A stretch of 38,825 bases of DNA, taken from positions 1 to 38,825 of the forward strand of contig PEYL01000079.1 of the NCBI GenBank assembly GCA_002774415.1, written 5' to 3'. The stretch comes from Candidatus Portnoybacteria bacterium CG08_land_8_20_14_0_20_40_83. Its GTDB lineage: Bacteria > Patescibacteriota > Minisyncoccia > Portnoybacterales > GWB1-42-6. Under the pieces are notes generated by a model. It saw only the letters and a list, made by a program, of their open reading frames with translations. It ran no database searches and was not told the origin of the DNA. The first letter of the stretch is position 1. Each line of letters opens with the position of its first letter. Below are positions 15,356 through 22,692 of this stretch, piece after piece. The translations under genes were made by a program, and so were the position numbers.

Positions 15356-16584
15356 GCATCTATGATTCCCCCGCCTAAAACTTCCCCCTTTTTACTGCAA
15401 AACACAACACTCTGGCCCGGCGTTGGAGCCCGTTGAGGCTTTTCAAAAATCAATTTTAATTGATTTTTGTCCTGAGCTTGTCGAAGAGTTGCCATAGCCG
15501 CTTCACTTTTATACCTTATTTTCGCCCAGACTCTCGTCGGCATATTCAATGGCTGACCGTCTACCCAATTAACATCGCTGACTATCAATTCCTTTCTATA
15601 TAAATCTTTCTCATCATTGCTCACATACAAAATATTTTTTCTGTTGTCTTTTTTGACTGCCCACCAAGGCCCCCGCCATGGAGCGGGCAAGCCTGCCAGA
15701 GGTAAATTCTTACGCTGGCCAATCGTGTAATAAGCCAATCCGGGATGTTCCCCTAAAACCTGACCTGCCAAATCCATAATTTTACCCGGTTTTATCTTTA
15801 GATATTTTTTAAGAAAACTTTGAGTGTCATTGGCGACAAAACATAAATCAAAACTCTCGCCCTGCCTGAATGGCAACCGCCACTTTTTTGCCATTTGATA
15901 AACTTTTTCTTTTGTATAGTCGCCTAATGGAAATATTACCCGATTCAATTGTTTCTGCATCAACGTATATAAAAAATAACTCTGATCTTTATTTGAATCT
16001 TTTCCTTTAAAAAGTTTGGTTTGGGATTTAAAATTTAGGATTTTGGATTTGTTTAGAATTTCGGATTTCTGATTTCGGATTTTACGTTGTAATCGGGCAT
16101 AATGTCCGGTCGCCACAAAATCCACTCCGATAGATAGCGCTTTTTCCATCATCAACCCGAATTTAATTTTTTTATTACAGACAATGCATGGATTTGGAGT
16201 TCTGCCTATGGTGGTCTCTTTCAAAAAATAATCCACTACCTCTTTTTTAAATTCTTTTTCCAGACGTAAAATATAAAAAGGAATGCCAAGTTTGGCAGCT
16301 ACGTTTCTTGCCGCCTGCTCAGCGCCCGCTGAACAACAGGTGTTGCGACCGCTCCTGCCTTCTTTCCAAAAGCGCATAAAAACTCCAACGACATCAAATC
16401 CTTGTTTTTTGAGCAACGCCGCGGCAACGGATGAATCAACCCCTCCAGACATTGCTACGACTACGCGCTTTTTTTCAGTTCCGCCGGCTTGCCCCGCAAA
16501 ATCCCGCAGGGATTTGCGCGGGGACATTGCGACAACAACCTTTCGGCTTTGTTTTTCAATTTGATTTAAAGCAACTTTTGTCAT
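15346..16584 (-). CDS. mnmA: tRNA-uridine 2-sulfurtransferase MnmA with three in-frame insertions
   Basis: MnmA thiolates U34 of Lys, Glu and Gln tRNAs. It shows the PP-loop (SGGVDSS, residues 46-52), the catalytic cysteine in TPNPC (133), the second catalytic cysteine in FDLCFVAND (248) and YYTIGQRKNLPL. Three segments look foreign. Residues 21-40 separate two copies of a VVVAMS stretch and are encoded by a CCCGCAAAATCCC palindrome. Residues 167-189 (RKIRNQKSEILNKSKILNF and onward) are encoded by A/T-rich GGATTT repeats. Residues 367-375 (LRQAQDKNQ) are encoded by a TCCTGAGCTTGTCGAAGA repeat. Each keeps the frame and sits between conserved blocks, so the enzyme is probably functional. The ATG at 16584 is 37 nt from the divergent efp start. 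Confidence 0.93.
   Translation of the reverse strand: MTKVALNQIEKQSRKVVVAMSPRKSLRDFAGQAGGTEKKRVVVAMSGGVDSSVAAALLKKQGFDVVGVFMRFWKEGRSGRNTCCSAGAEQAARNVAAKLGIPFYILRLEKEFKKEVVDYFLKETTIGRTPNPCIVCNKKIKFGLMMEKALSIGVDFVATGHYARLQRKIRNQKSEILNKSKILNFKSQTKLFKGKDSNKDQSYFLYTLMQKQLNRVIFPLGDYTKEKVYQMAKKWRLPFRQGESFDLCFVANDTQSFLKKYLKIKPGKIMDLAGQVLGEHPGLAYYTIGQRKNLPLAGLPAPWRGPWWAVKKDNRKNILYVSNDEKDLYRKELIVSDVNWVDGQPLNMPTRVWAKIRYKSEAAMATLRQAQDKNQLKLIFEKPQRAPTPGQSVVFCSKKGEVLGGGIIDASF
15470..15487. repeat. In-frame repeat insertion near the mnmA 3' end
   Basis: TCCTGAGCTTGTCGAAGA is the same TTCGACAAGCTCAGGA family as in alaS. It encodes LRQAQDK in a loop of the C-terminal beta domain. Confidence 0.7.
16020..16084. 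repeat. A/T-rich GGATTT-type repeat inside mnmA
   Basis: The stretch consists of degenerate tandem words such as GGATTTAAAATTTAGGATTTT and GGATTTCTGATTTCGGATTTT. It encodes a lysine/asparagine-rich insert between the ATGHYARL and KLFKGKDSNKDQSYFL segments of MnmA. Similar word-repeats occur between rpmJ and rpsM and at the secD 3' end. Confidence 0.65.
16492..16523. repeat. Palindromic repeat inserted near the mnmA 5' end
   Basis: CCCCGCAAAATCCC (16492-16505) and GGGATTTGCGCGGGG (16509-16523) form a near-perfect hairpin around a 3-nt loop. It is flanked by two similar 17-bp stretches encoding VVVAMS (about 14 of 17 identical), which could be a target duplication. Confidence 0.65.
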
Positions 16585-16621
16585 ATAATAAAATCTAACC
16601 TAAACATTAACAAATGTAAAT

Positions 16622-17194
16622 ATGCTCAGCTATAGCGATTTAAGACCCGGCGTCTTTTTTATTTTAGACGGACAGCCTTATGAGGTGCTGGAATTTTCGT
16701 TTTTGCGCATGCAGCAAAGAAAGCCGGTTGCCCAGACAAAAATAAAAAATCTTATATCGGGAAAAATCATTAGCCGTAATTTTCAGCCCAATGAAACTTT
16801 CCAAGACGCCAATATTAATTATAAAGACGTAAAATTTCTTTATAACCATCGCGAAAAATTTGTTTTCTGCGAAATTAACGACCCTTCAAAAAGATTTGAA
16901 TTGGAAGAAAGTCAGATCGGCGAATTAAACAAATTTATGAAACCCAATAGCGAACTGGAAGTAATTGAATTTAATAATAAAATTATAAATATTGCCCTGC
17001 CAATAAAAATGGATTTTAAAGTCATTGAGGCGCCGCCCGGCATCAAAGGCGATACGGCCCAAGGCGGCACCAAAGCGGTCAAAATAGAGACCGGAGCGAC
17101 GATAAATGTGCCTCTCTTCATAGAAGAAGACGACATCATCAGAGTAAACACCCAAACTAGCTTGTATACGGAACGAATAGAAAAATCAAAGTAA
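16622..17194 (+). CDS. efp: Elongation factor P
   Basis: EF-P relieves ribosome stalling at polyproline. The 190-residue protein has the three-domain layout: a KOW-like N-terminal domain (LRPGVFFILDGQPYEVLEF), a central OB domain, and a C-terminal OB domain with the conserved GDTAQGGTKAVKIETGATINVPLFIEE... signature. The tip of the domain I loop reads LRMQQRKPV. The position equivalent to E. coli Lys34, which is beta-lysylated, is a glutamine flanked by Arg and Lys, so the EpmA/EpmB modification is not expected. The gene is alone on the plus strand, 37 nt from divergent mnmA, and ends at a hairpin terminator. Its leader is too short for a typical promoter unless it overlaps mnmA. Confidence 0.97.
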   Translation: MLSYSDLRPGVFFILDGQPYEVLEFSFLRMQQRKPVAQTKIKNLISGKIISRNFQPNETFQDANINYKDVKFLYNHREKFVFCEINDPSKRFELEESQIGELNKFMKPNSELEVIEFNNKIINIALPIKMDFKVIEAPPGIKGDTAQGGTKAVKIETGATINVPLFIEEDDIIRVNTQTSLYTERIEKSK

Positions 17195-17220
17195 TAAATT
17201 ACTTAATTAGACAATTAATG

Positions 17221-17246
17221 AAAATCCGCCCCAAAGGCGGATTTTT
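17221..17246. terminator. Rho-independent terminator between efp and the TraG-like gene
   Basis: AAAATCCGCC (17221-17230) pairs with GGCGGATTTT (17236-17245) and is followed by T residues, 26 nt after the efp stop. The A-rich left side may let it work for the convergent minus-strand gene ending at 17280. Confidence 0.75.
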
Positions 17247-17279
17247 CCTAGTAGTAAATTACTATCTGCTAGTCGCTAT

Positions 17280-19100
17280 TTATAATTCTATCTTCTCTCC
17301 CTCATTTAAAACTTCCCTATTTGAATTGTCAGATTTGTTTTCGCTACGCTTACTATTCTGGCCTGGGACCGAATTGCTTTTTTTCTCTTCCGCATCGTTT
17401 TCTTCCTCGTTTTTTAAAACTTCATGCAGGGTCTCGCGCAGCTCCGACAAATTAACTTCTTTTTTCTTTCTTCGCGAATCTGAAAATTTGGCCGGCTCTT
17501 TCCCAGCGGCTTGGGCCAAAGAAATAGGTTCGCCAGTATCTTTAATTAAAATCTCGCTTGAAGGTTTTGAGTTTTCCGGTCTGAAGTTTGGCGTAAAGGT
17601 TCGTGAAGTGGACGCAGAAAAAGTTCTTCCTTGCTCCCGCATTTTTGGCAAACAATCTTTGCAATAGACGGGCCTGACCCCATCGGGCTTAAATTTTACC
17701 TGAATTTTTTTGCCGCAATTGGCGCAAATTGCATCAAACATTGGCTGCTGCTGTTCATGAAATTCTGTTTCATGCGCTCTTGAAAATTCTTTCCCCAAAG
17801 TTTTTCTTTCCTCTTCTTCGTTTTTAATTACTCCGCTCCATTTGGCAATTTTTTCCTCAACTTCGCTGCGGCTCGTGCTGTAGCGCTCTCGGGAAACCTT
17901 AATGATTGTTTCTTTATACGAAACTTCGGGTTTGGGAAACGGAGCGAGAGTTGTGGCGGAAAAAGGCCGCGAAGCCATGCCATCAATCATCAGTTTCAAA
18001 TAAATCTGCGCAAAGCCAAGCCCCACCAGGTCGTTGACCGTAAACTCCGGCTCAAATTCTTTTTCAATAAATTCAGCGTCATACCCGCCGACTCTGAAAA
18101 TAATCATCGTGCCCACGTTCCCAAAAACCGCGTCTCGCACCGGTTCAACCATCTGGGTGATATACTGATGCGCCAAAATTAAATCCAGGTGGTATTTTCT
18201 GGCTTCAGACAAAATTGCAGCAAACGATTCGGTAGCAAAATTTTGAAACTCGTCAACATATAAATAAAAATCTTTGCGTTCTTCTTCTGGCACATCAATC
18301 CGCGACATGGCGGCCAGCTGAAGCCGCGTGATAAGCATGGCGCCCAGTAAAGCGGAATTGTCCTCGCCAATCCTGCCTTTGGATAAATTCATGACAAATA
18401 TCTTCTCCTCGTCCATAATCTCACGGATATCAATGGCTGATTTTGTCTGACCGACAATATTGCGAATCAAAGGACTTGTCAAAAACTGCCCGACTTTGTT
18501 TTGAATCGGTGCCACTGCCTCGGCCATAAATCTGTCGGGATATTTGGTGAATTCATCAACCCAAAAACTTTTAACAACCGGGTCGGTAATTTTTTCCACC
18601 ACTTTTTTACGGTATTCCTTATCAATCAAAATGCGCATAATGCCAAGAAGGGTTGAGCCGGGATATTCCAAAAGAGCCAAGATTGCATTTCGTAAAAGAT
18701 ATTCAAGCCTCGGACCCCATGACTCTGCCCATAGTTTTTTAAAAACACCTACGAGCCCCGAAGCAATAAGATGCCTATGTTCAGGATCAACTTTTTCAAT
18801 GGCATTGAAAGCAATCGGAAAATCCAAATCGGCCGGATTGAAATAAATCACATCATTGATCCGGTTCGAAGGCACATAATCAAGAATTTTTTCGGAAAAT
18901 TCGCCGTGCGGATCAACGATACCAACGCCCCTGCCTGCCTGAATATCTTGAATCGCCATATTTTCTTCAAGGGTTGTTTTCCCGGTGCCGGTTTTCCCGA
19001 TAATATAAAAATGTCTCCGGCGGTCGTCGGCTTTTATCCCAAATTTAACTCTCTGATTACGAAAGTTAGTCTCGGCAAATAATGTTAGTTCTTCATTCAT
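17280..19100 (-). CDS. TraG/VirD4-like (DUF87-type) P-loop ATPase with C-terminal zinc ribbon
   Basis: The 606-residue protein has Walker A at residues 35-43 (GKTGTGKTT), IVDPHGEFSE after the first strand, and Walker B at 278-286 (FYLYVDEFQ). The later SEARKYHLDLILAHQY block is typical of VirD4/TraG coupling ATPases and DUF87 helicase-like proteins. No membrane helix is visible. A zinc ribbon follows at C459/C462 and C480/C483, and the last 120 residues are charged and probably disordered. It follows the DUF8128-like membrane protein, so I infer a membrane-recruited motor, perhaps for DNA uptake or transfer. Relaxase and VirB-type channel genes are not seen, and conjugation is therefore unproven. 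A branched palindrome lies in its leader. Confidence 0.85.
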   Translation of the reverse strand: MNEELTLFAETNFRNQRVKFGIKADDRRRHFYIIGKTGTGKTTLEENMAIQDIQAGRGVGIVDPHGEFSEKILDYVPSNRINDVIYFNPADLDFPIAFNAIEKVDPEHRHLIASGLVGVFKKLWAESWGPRLEYLLRNAILALLEYPGSTLLGIMRILIDKEYRKKVVEKITDPVVKSFWVDEFTKYPDRFMAEAVAPIQNKVGQFLTSPLIRNIVGQTKSAIDIREIMDEEKIFVMNLSKGRIGEDNSALLGAMLITRLQLAAMSRIDVPEEERKDFYLYVDEFQNFATESFAAILSEARKYHLDLILAHQYITQMVEPVRDAVFGNVGTMIIFRVGGYDAEFIEKEFEPEFTVNDLVGLGFAQIYLKLMIDGMASRPFSATTLAPFPKPEVSYKETIIKVSRERYSTSRSEVEEKIAKWSGVIKNEEEERKTLGKEFSRAHETEFHEQQQPMFDAICANCGKKIQVKFKPDGVRPVYCKDCLPKMREQGRTFSASTSRTFTPNFRPENSKPSSEILIKDTGEPISLAQAAGKEPAKFSDSRRKKKEVNLSELRETLHEVLKNEEENDAEEKKSNSVPGQNSKRSENKSDNSNREVLNEGEKIEL

Positions 19101-19118
19101 TTATTTTTTCCTTCTTTA

Positions 19119-19262
19119 GCGTAAAGCAAGCGGCTTCTGGAACCATCGAGCGACGAGCGGGCATGGTATCCCGACGAAGCGTCGGGACGAGCGAGGAGCT
19201 CGCTGGAGCAGAAAATTCCCGCTGGGAATTTTCTGAGTTTCCAGAAGCCGCTTGCTTTACGC
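19119..19262. repeat. 144-bp branched palindrome (24-bp perfect terminal arms)
   Basis: Arms at 19119-19142 and 19239-19262 are perfectly complementary (core GTAAAGCAAGCGGCTTCTGG). Internal hairpins include TCCCGACGAAGCGTCGGGA (about 19169-19187) and GAAAATTCCCGCTGGGAATT (about 19211 onward). The whole can fold as a cloverleaf. It occupies the spacer between the DUF8128-like gene and the TraG-like gene. The form is that of a non-autonomous miniature repeat. Confidence 0.75.
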
Positions 19263-19270
19263 CGCTTCCC

Positions 19271-20452
19271 CTACCCTGTCGGCAGCCCAAGCGGCGGCTC
19301 GGCTTTCTTTGTTTCAAGCCAAGGAGTCATAGGCGCTTTAACCGAAGTTGTCGGGAAATGGAAAAGACTGGCTAATTCTTCAATATTAAATATATAGCCT
19401 TTCTCCCAAAAACTTCTTGTTTTCAGAAGACGGAGCAGTCTGCGCTGCTTGAAAATTTTTCTTTGTTTTGCAAAAAGATAATTGGCTTTTGTCGTGGTGA
19501 CTTTATCCGGCCTCAAATTGTTAGCGTTTAAAGACGCGAACTGATTGAATAAGCCCATGATGGCGCCGACATTAGGCATAGCAAAAATTTCCCTCCGTCC
19601 AAAATAGCCAAACTGAATTTTTGCTTCGTATCCTTTTTTTGCCGCTTTTAGTTCGATGGCGTTTATGGTCTCTCTTTGTCCGGGCGATAACATCTGAAAA
19701 GGAACAGCCGCTCCCACTTCCGTGGGGACAGCGGCTGGCCTTATTTTGTCCATTAAGCTCTTAACTTCTTTTTCTGACCTTTTAACCCAATCATCCGCCA
19801 ACGGCCTGATCAGAATCTGAATCCATATCTGTTCCCCTTGTTTCAACTTACTCATCACTTCCATCAGACCGGCTAAGGGATCAATAAAAGGAGGGCTTGT
19901 TGGCCGCATAACGATATCAACGTGCTGCATATAGGTCCGGATCGGATAAACATCGCTTTTTGATAATCTTAAACGCGCTCCCCAAATATCCCAGTTTTTA
20001 TTTGGGATATCTGTCGGAACATTTTGGACATAATCATCGGTTTCTTTAATTTCTGCCTGCGGATACTGGCTATAAATTTGAGCTTCAATTAAATTCCTGA
20101 ATTTTGCCGCCCCTCTAATGAAAAAATGGATTTCGCCATTGATGCCAACGATTTCAAGACTGAAGTAATCCTGTGTTCTACCTTCAAAATACTTCTGATA
20201 TTTGGTTGTCACCGTACCAAAAATCCCCCAAAATCCGGCAAACACTTGCTCCATTATTTTGGGGGTTCGTTCAATATCCCTGGGAGGCCTAATTTCTAAA
20301 ATTCGCCAGTCTATGCCTTGCCAATAAACGCGTTTTATATAATACATCCATGTCTCAAAAAAGGCGACTGCCAAAACTATCGGCAGCCATATCCAACCAA
20401 TGTCAAAGATAAATCTTATTATTGTTTTTAAAACCTCAAAGGTAAAATTCAT
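19271..20452 (-). CDS. DUF8128-like membrane protein, partner of the TraG-like ATPase
   Basis: The 393-residue protein has an N-terminal hydrophobic segment (about residues 8-35) and a soluble remainder with no catalytic motif I recognise. Blocks such as YFSLEIVGINGEIHFFIRG, RIYSQYPQAEIKE-type strands and IWIQILIRPLADDW suggest repeated alpha/beta domains. It directly precedes the ATPase gene. Such membrane protein plus VirD4-like ATPase pairs are common in CPR genomes, which supports a complex. Residues near IRPAAVPTEVGAAVPFQML are encoded by a palindrome (19703-19738) that looks like an in-frame repeat insertion. The DUF8128 label is from memory and should be treated as provisional. The regulator gene upstream is 26 nt away. 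Confidence 0.72.
   Translation of the reverse strand: MNFTFEVLKTIIRFIFDIGWIWLPIVLAVAFFETWMYYIKRVYWQGIDWRILEIRPPRDIERTPKIMEQVFAGFWGIFGTVTTKYQKYFEGRTQDYFSLEIVGINGEIHFFIRGAAKFRNLIEAQIYSQYPQAEIKETDDYVQNVPTDIPNKNWDIWGARLRLSKSDVYPIRTYMQHVDIVMRPTSPPFIDPLAGLMEVMSKLKQGEQIWIQILIRPLADDWVKRSEKEVKSLMDKIRPAAVPTEVGAAVPFQMLSPGQRETINAIELKAAKKGYEAKIQFGYFGRREIFAMPNVGAIMGLFNQFASLNANNLRPDKVTTTKANYLFAKQRKIFKQRRLLRLLKTRSFWEKGYIFNIEELASLFHFPTTSVKAPMTPWLETKKAEPPLGLPTG
19703..19738. repeat. In-frame palindromic insertion in the DUF8128-like gene
   Basis: CAGCCGCTCCCAC and GTGGGGACAGCGGCTG form an imperfect hairpin with a TTCC loop. It encodes an Ala/Val/Pro-rich segment (AAVPTEVGAAVP) between conserved-looking helices. 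Confidence 0.55.
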
Positions 20453-20478
20453 TTTCTCTTTTTAAAAAACTTGGCGGC

Positions 20479-21540
20479 TTAGGCGATATTAAAACGCCCG
20501 TCCTCCAGCCTTTTGAAATATTTTTTGTTTTGAAGATTGATTAAGATGGTATTTTCCTTAATCAGCCTCTTGGCTAAAACTTTTTTAACTATATTTTCTT
20601 TAGACAAAGACCCTTCTTTTTTTAAAATGTCATAGATAACATCCAAAACAGTGCCGGGCTCGTAACCCCATTCGGCTAACGCATAAATCCCGCGGCCGAT
20701 TAAAACAAAACGCGGATCTTTTATCAGCTCGTTATGAACCGTCTGAATATAAGCCGGTCGCAGATTAGGAAGCTGGGAATTGATAAGCTCCGTGATTTCA
20801 GAAAAATGAAACGGTCGGCTTTCTTTTTTCAAAATCAAATAAGCCTTATCCCGCACGCCTCTGGGAGAAATTTCCGGCCAGCCGACCGGCCCAAATTCGC
20901 CAAAATTATTTTGCTCAATTAATTTAGAAGCGTCAATATAAGAAAGCACGGCTTTATCAGAGACACCGGACAAGCCTTTTTTAATAATCTCTGAAAGTTC
21001 TTTATCGCCTAAGGGCCGGCGATTTTTATCAAAGTATTTTATTGCCGAGTCAACTGTTTTTTTTGCAATTTTTATGGAATTTTTATTGATAGTCCAGGAT
21101 GGATAAAATTGGTCGGTCTCCGCCAGCCTTTCAAATGGTTGACTCAAAGTCAAAATTAAACTAATAGCGGCGCGGCAAAGCGTAAGTTCTTCTCCTTCTT
21201 TTTCCATCTGGGCCAGTTTTTGGGCAGGCAAGCAAAAACAGACTAAATCATTAAAAGTTTTTTCTTCCCGGCGCATATCGCCGTAGTCTTTAAAATAAGT
21301 ATGGATCTCGTCTTGAAGAGGTTTCAGCCTCAATTGAACTTCGGGCTGCGCTAAATGATCGAGGCCGTTCTTTTCAATCTGGCGGACCCGCTCTCTTGTA
21401 ATATTGTATTGATCACCAATTTCCTGAAGAGTTTGCGGAATCCCGCCGGCTAAGCCAAAACGTCGGCGAATCACATCCTGAGTTCTCCGATTATTTACCT
21501 CCTCCAAAATTTCTGAAACTAAATTATATGGATTTTCCAT
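20479..21540 (-). CDS. Sigma-70 region 4-like plus HARE-HTH domain regulator
   Basis: The 353-residue protein starts with a region 4-type helix-turn-helix (TLQEIGDQYNITRERVRQIEKNG, about residues 37-60), the motif by which sigma factors read the -35 box. It lacks region 2, so it cannot be a complete sigma factor. The middle is helical with no recognised domain. The C-terminal part (FHFSEITELINSQLPNLRPA, VHNELIKDPRFVLIGRGIYAL) matches the HARE-HTH fold, also present in the RNA polymerase delta subunit. I infer a DNA-binding regulator or polymerase-associated factor. It precedes the DUF8128-like/TraG-like pair by 26 nt, so it may control that unit. The leader contains a repeat shared with the arginine decarboxylase gene. 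Confidence 0.78.
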   Translation of the reverse strand: MENPYNLVSEILEEVNNRRTQDVIRRRFGLAGGIPQTLQEIGDQYNITRERVRQIEKNGLDHLAQPEVQLRLKPLQDEIHTYFKDYGDMRREEKTFNDLVCFCLPAQKLAQMEKEGEELTLCRAAISLILTLSQPFERLAETDQFYPSWTINKNSIKIAKKTVDSAIKYFDKNRRPLGDKELSEIIKKGLSGVSDKAVLSYIDASKLIEQNNFGEFGPVGWPEISPRGVRDKAYLILKKESRPFHFSEITELINSQLPNLRPAYIQTVHNELIKDPRFVLIGRGIYALAEWGYEPGTVLDVIYDILKKEGSLSKENIVKKVLAKRLIKENTILINLQNKKYFKRLEDGRFNIA

Positions 21541-21593
21541 GACACACAGAAAGCGTAGCCTCGTCCTTTGGACTCGGCATACACGGAAACGCC

Positions 21594-21650
21594 CACACGG
21601 ATATTATTATATCGGGGTCATCCGTGTGTAATCCGGGTATCAGTGTCGCT
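21594..21650. repeat. ATCCGTGT-type repeat, copy 1
   Basis: This 57-bp stretch (CACACGGATATTATTAT through CGGGGTCATCCGTGTG to CAGTGTCGCT) is about 80% identical to 35615-35670. It contains a CACACGGAT/ATCCGTGTG inverted repeat. Both copies lie 35-55 nt ahead of a minus-strand start codon and in the same orientation. The rest of the 161-bp spacer shows nothing else. Confidence 0.7.
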
Positions 21651-21701
21651 TTTTTTTAATTACCTAAAGAATATCACACTATCCAAATCTTGTCAAATCA
21701 A

Positions 21702-22607
21702 CTATTTCTTTGCCGTCAGCCGTTTCTGCCTTAATCTTTCCCAACTGACAAGCAAGGAGCTGGCAATAAAGATAGACGAATACGTGCCAAAGAACACGCC
21801 AATCAGCAAGATCAGGGAAAAATACTTAGTCGTTTCGCCGCCAAACAAATATATGGAGAATAATGTGAAAATGACAACCAAAGATGTGGTGATTGAACGG
21901 CCAATTGTCTGATTAATGCTCGCCTCAACTGTGTTTTCAAAATCTCCGGATCCGCCTTTGCGCAAATTTTCTCTGATCCGGTCAAAGACCACGATTGTGT
22001 CATGAACGGAAAAACCAAGAATCGTCAAAATCGCTGTAACAAATAAAAGTCCGGCTTCGGCTTCCAAAAAATGCCCTAAGACAACAAAGAGTCCAGTTGG
22101 AATGGTTACATCGTGCAACAATGCTAAAATTGCAGCTACGCCGTAACGCCAGGAAGCGACAGGCCGGGATACCTTTCTGAAAGCATAGGCGATATAGATA
22201 ATAATCATCAAAAGGACGCCGCCAATCGCCCACAAAGATCTGCTTTTCAATTCTTGTCCAATTACTGGCCCGACTGATTCAAAACTCTTCTCTTCGGCCT
22301 CGGCTGGAACGCCTAATTCTGATAAAATTTTCTGATGTATTTCTTCATTCACGTCTTTAAATTTAAGAATGTATCCTTTGTCGCCGATTGGCTGAGTGCT
22401 TATATTTCCCAACCCTAAATCTTTTAATTTATCCTGAGTCGCGCTAATGGACGGCCTTTCGTTCTTGAATTCAATTTGCATGAGAGAACCGCCCGTAAAA
22501 TCAATGCCCAATTTTAATCCCCAAAAAATCAACGCTAAAATACTGGCGCCAACAAATATTCCAGAAATGATAAAAAATATTCTTCGGTTGTGGATAATAG
22601 GAATCAT
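21702..22607 (-). CDS. secF: Protein-export membrane protein SecF
   Basis: SecF forms the SecDF complex, which uses the proton gradient to pull proteins out of the SecYEG channel. The 301-residue product has the first membrane helix (residues 9-30), followed by the conserved LGIDFTGGSLMQIEF. The C-terminal five-helix block carries GFSVHDTIVVFDRIREN and the QTIGRSITTS segment. The VFDRIRENL motif is a family hallmark. It follows secD after 72 nt, the usual order. The spacer is made of ATTCGGAT-type repeats that also form the secD 3' end. Confidence 0.97.
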   Translation of the reverse strand: MIPIIHNRRIFFIISGIFVGASILALIFWGLKLGIDFTGGSLMQIEFKNERPSISATQDKLKDLGLGNISTQPIGDKGYILKFKDVNEEIHQKILSELGVPAEAEEKSFESVGPVIGQELKSRSLWAIGGVLLMIIIYIAYAFRKVSRPVASWRYGVAAILALLHDVTIPTGLFVVLGHFLEAEAGLLFVTAILTILGFSVHDTIVVFDRIRENLRKGGSGDFENTVEASINQTIGRSITTSLVVIFTLFSIYLFGGETTKYFSLILLIGVFFGTYSSIFIASSLLVSWERLRQKRLTAKK

Positions 22608-22624
22608 ATTAAATGCGATCCTAA

Positions 22625-22692
22625 TCTACGAATAGCATCCGAATTATCCGAATTCGGAACATTCGGATGAAAATTCGGATTATTCGGATCGC
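22625..22692. repeat. ATTCGGAT word-repeat overlapping the secD stop
   Basis: The stretch is made of degenerate ATCCGAAT/ATTCGGAT words in both orientations. The last secD codons (R-S-E-stop) are read from it. Confidence 0.65.

Noticed and set aside
17280..19100. Conjugative element
   Set aside because: The ATPase is VirD4-like, but no relaxase, VirB channel, integrase or attachment site is visible.
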